This document shows, piece after piece, positions 57,181 to 60,000 of a stretch of 60,000 nucleotides of DNA (position 1 is its first letter; each line of letters begins with the position of its first letter). The stretch spans positions 22,234,162 to 22,294,161 of the forward strand of contig OU612067.1 of NCBI GenBank assembly GCA_914767715.1, given 5' to 3'. Source of the DNA: Membranipora membranacea (Eukaryota; Bryozoa; Gymnolaemata; Cheilostomatida; Membraniporidae). A program made the translations under genes and the position numbers. The notes beneath the pieces are model-generated. The model was given only the letters and a program-made list of their open reading frames with translations. It did no database searches and was not told the origin of the DNA.

Positions 57181-60000
57181 GTATTATTGTTATCATGACT
57201 CATATCACATGACTGTCATGTGACCACCCTATTATCCACATATAATGCTCTTTGATATTGGAGTCAGTAAAGTCAGTTGATGACCATGGGTGAGTCTGTA
57301 GGCCCGCGAAGTTTTGGGGATGTGACCAGTTTAAAAAAAAGTGGAGTCGTTGATATATTCAAAATCTCCATTTTCAATCTTGCGAGAAAGTATATAATTT
57401 AAGTCTCTCTATCCCTTTAATGACATGAAAATCTTGGTGAAGCTGCTTATAGTAGCCGAGCAAGATATGCACTGGCGTCAGTGATATAAAGGTCAATAAT
57501 GATGTGCATATGGAGCTATGGTACTGTATAAATTAAGATATATCTTTCTCCTCTTCTCACTTCTCTTCTGTTCTGTGATTCAATATTATTCTTCAATGAA
57601 TGGTGATGATTGTATGATGTAGGCTAGTGACAGTGTTGATGGATGGATAGACAACCACAGAAATGAGTGCCTGGAGTGACCCAAGGACTGGATGATGGGG
57701 TTCTGCTACTGGCTCCACGACCTGATTTCTTCTAGTTCTATTTAACATCACATTGATTTGAACTAGTTGGACTGTTCAAGCAAGCAAGGAGTTAAGAGGA
57801 CTCTCTCAGGACCTCTAACTCATAGTAGGTATCTGGAGTTACAACCAAGGAGCTTTTTACTCCTTGTTACAACTATGTATACTTTGCCAAATATCCAAAT
57901 AGATGGTACTTATCTAGTCTGGGGGGTCTTTCAATTAGAAACAGCCAAAATCGCAATCTGATCACTCAGTCAGTGACTGTGAGTGAGCGATACCGGCTAG
58001 GCTCTCGCTTTCAGATCGCTCAGTCACTTGATGGAACTATATACATTCTGAGTGAGTGATTTGGGAGCGATTTTGTCTAATTGAATGACCAAGTGAGTGA
58101 TAATTTTGAGCGATGTGATAGTGATAACTTTCTTTAGTAAAGGATCGCTCTTTCTAATTGAAAGACTCCCCAGGTTTGGATAATTCAGTCAGTTAATTCG
58201 AGGTCGACTATTCTAAAAACTGGGTTTCTGTGGTTAAGTTTAACTTGCCCTCCAAGATCCAGGGTTGGATTGGACAAACATTGAGAAGATCTACTCAATA
58301 TGCATTATTATAAACTAGTCTAGATGACTGGCTTAAGCCTTATTCTTTTTTCACCATTGGTTTTGACCAGATGCCCTATATGCAATATTATACTGACCCT
58401 TTTCTTCATTAAATGACAATTGATTGAACATACGAATCTCAACATTGACCAGCCCCTCATGTAGTCCCATGTGCTTTAGTTTGCTTTAAAAAGCTGGCAA
58501 CATGCTGTGTAACAACTATGGCAACGTTGTAGATGATCATTAATTACTTCTGTTATCTCTAGAATGGAACATAAAGAAAAAAGGATAGCATTGAGCAATG
58601 TACATTCACAAATTACAGTGTAGAAGAAGAGTGAAACTACTTCTGTACATTTTTCCTCAATCTATATTCCACAGAAGATCCTACATTAGACTACATCCCT
58701 GATCCTTGAGTGTATTTTGGAATATTCATAAACTGAATCCAATGTCAGCGGAGATGACAGTAGGCTAGAACCAAGGAAAGGATGATGAAGTTGGCCAGAC
58801 GCAATGCTTTCTGGGTAAAATGTCAGCTCAGTCATATTTAATTCATATAACTTGTCACCTGCTTTGCTCAGTAGTCTCTATTACGGACTGTTCATCAAGA
58901 GTCTGCATCACAGTTCAAGGCTTATGTCTCCCACTCCTTGTTGTGTGTAGTTATTGTAACACCTTCTGGATTTGGTATCATTGCCTTTCTTTTCTATCAT
59001 ATGCAATCCACCTCTAGTTCAGCTGATATCACTAATTCACCATGGGGCAGACTCTAGCAAGAGCAAAAACGGGTACCTCTTATACATACAAATTTAGTAT
59101 GTTAGAGGTTTGATGCGGTTTGGAGGTTATTTCATTGCATGGGATCGGGTATAGAGTGTAGCTCGGTGTAGCTCAGTGTGTGTGGGAGAACTTAGAGGAG
59201 CGCAAATACCCTCTTTAGTACAGTTTGGAATAAACGTCCTCAAAGTTGCATCTGTTCAAGACAGTTTGTCTGCTCTAAATGCCTTGCCATACTGAGTACA
59301 TCTGTGTGTTAGAGAGTTGTTTAGGCCTGACTGCTGGTACTAACTTTCCCCTGCTAGGTTCACTAGGATGTTTTTACATAAAACTGTTTGCCGAATCTGA
59401 CTTTTTTTTGTTCCAGGCTAACAAGAGTGTTTCACTAACAACCGTAGTACATTTGCAACGGAGGACTTCATCTATCCTGCTCTGGGAGCATCCACCTAGC
59501 TGTAGAGATGGCACAGCATATCCTGAAACTGAGGGTAGGTCTTAAAAATCGTGTTCCATTCCAAGCACTTCATCTCACAATGTTGTGCAGTGTCTTAATC
59601 ATTGACCTAAGACCGAGACTTATGTCATTGGTATTTTCCTGTACAACTGTTGGGTAATTGTTTTATGATGCATGTTGGAACCATTTGCCATATACGTATG
59701 CGTATGCTAATTGAGGCATTGATCTAAGTATGTGCAAATAATTAACACAAACTGATTGCTAAAATCGGGGTATATGATCAGTGAAATAGGTGAAGAAGTG
59801 ACAATTTTTTATCATGGTACAATTTAATAATAATGACATCGTTCATTAATTTCACTCCGTGATCTTGACAATCATTTTCCGCAAATTATTGCCCGTAAGG
59901 TGATAATTCTGAGGTTGATGCCTCAATTACTTATCTTTGAGCTATACAGAATCAATGAGCACCTTAGATTTCACGGAAATCATATTAAGCATAAGTGAGG
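57181..60000. other. Upstream of the LRR exons; mostly non-coding
   Basis: No LRR or start exon was recognised on the minus strand. On the plus strand a possible exon at 59417-59535 (acceptor TTTTTGTTCCAG, donor GTAGGT) reads ANKSVSLTTVVHLQRRTSSI, LLWEHPPSCRDGTAYPETE, with no family. A MITE lies at 57921-58171. Confidence 0.35.
57921..58171. mobile_element. MITE with GGGGGGTCTTTCAATTAGAAA terminal repeats, copy 2
   Basis: A 251-bp relative of 23997-24212, in opposite orientation and with a longer interior. The ends are GGGGGGTCTTTCAATTAGAAA and TTTCTAATTGAAAGACTCCCC. The interior carries repeated GATCGCTCA / TGAGTGA motifs that could form internal stems. Confidence 0.78.

Overview
This is metazoan-type nuclear DNA: AT-rich, with spliced genes (GT-AG introns), several transposon classes and no bacterial operon features. 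Gene content (copine, aldo-keto reductase, LRR-Roc-COR joined to a caspase-like domain) plus hAT-like, LINE, LTR and tRNA-derived SINE elements suggests an early-branching invertebrate. A sponge or cnidarian is my guess; the sequence alone does not prove it.

Layout. (1) About 0.9-18 kb, + strand: exons of a copine (two C2 domains and the start of the copine/vWA domain). The locus is damaged. One C2A exon lacks a base. A block of about 4.5 kb holding three exons is tandemly duplicated (4561-9036 and 9037-18096), and the second copy has a lost splice acceptor, a nonsense codon and a 7-bp deletion. That second copy is also split by a 4.8-kb DNA-transposon-like insertion (12320-17106). (2) 22.3-25.8 kb, - strand: six exons of an aldo-keto reductase, with two internal segments and the C-terminus not found. 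(3) 27.4-41.5 kb: repeat country. It holds an inverted pair of elements carrying 14-bp tandem arrays, a 16-bp array, a nearly intact 6.07-kb LTR retrotransposon with no recognisable gag or pol (28875-34948), a 1.3-kb inverted-repeat element, and LINE and SINE scraps. (4) 44.7-57.1 kb, - strand: the main gene. Five LRR exons, each in a 292-bp exon-plus-intron repeat, precede one large exon for the last LRR, Roc GTPase and COR domain, then a small linker exon, two exons making a caspase-like p20 and p10 domain (His in MTHAKAG, Cys in QAC), and three exons of about 690 residues of unrecognised sequence. All junctions agree in phase. Its introns host a 5'-truncated LINE and a 516-bp hAT-type MITE. 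The 5' end lies beyond the part of the gene I could resolve.

Interpretation. The LRR-Roc-COR-caspase protein is the most interesting item. It reads as a GTPase-regulated protease or signalling receptor in one polypeptide, with an LRR sensor region being actively expanded by tandem exon duplication. This is inference from domain order. No expression or homology search was possible.
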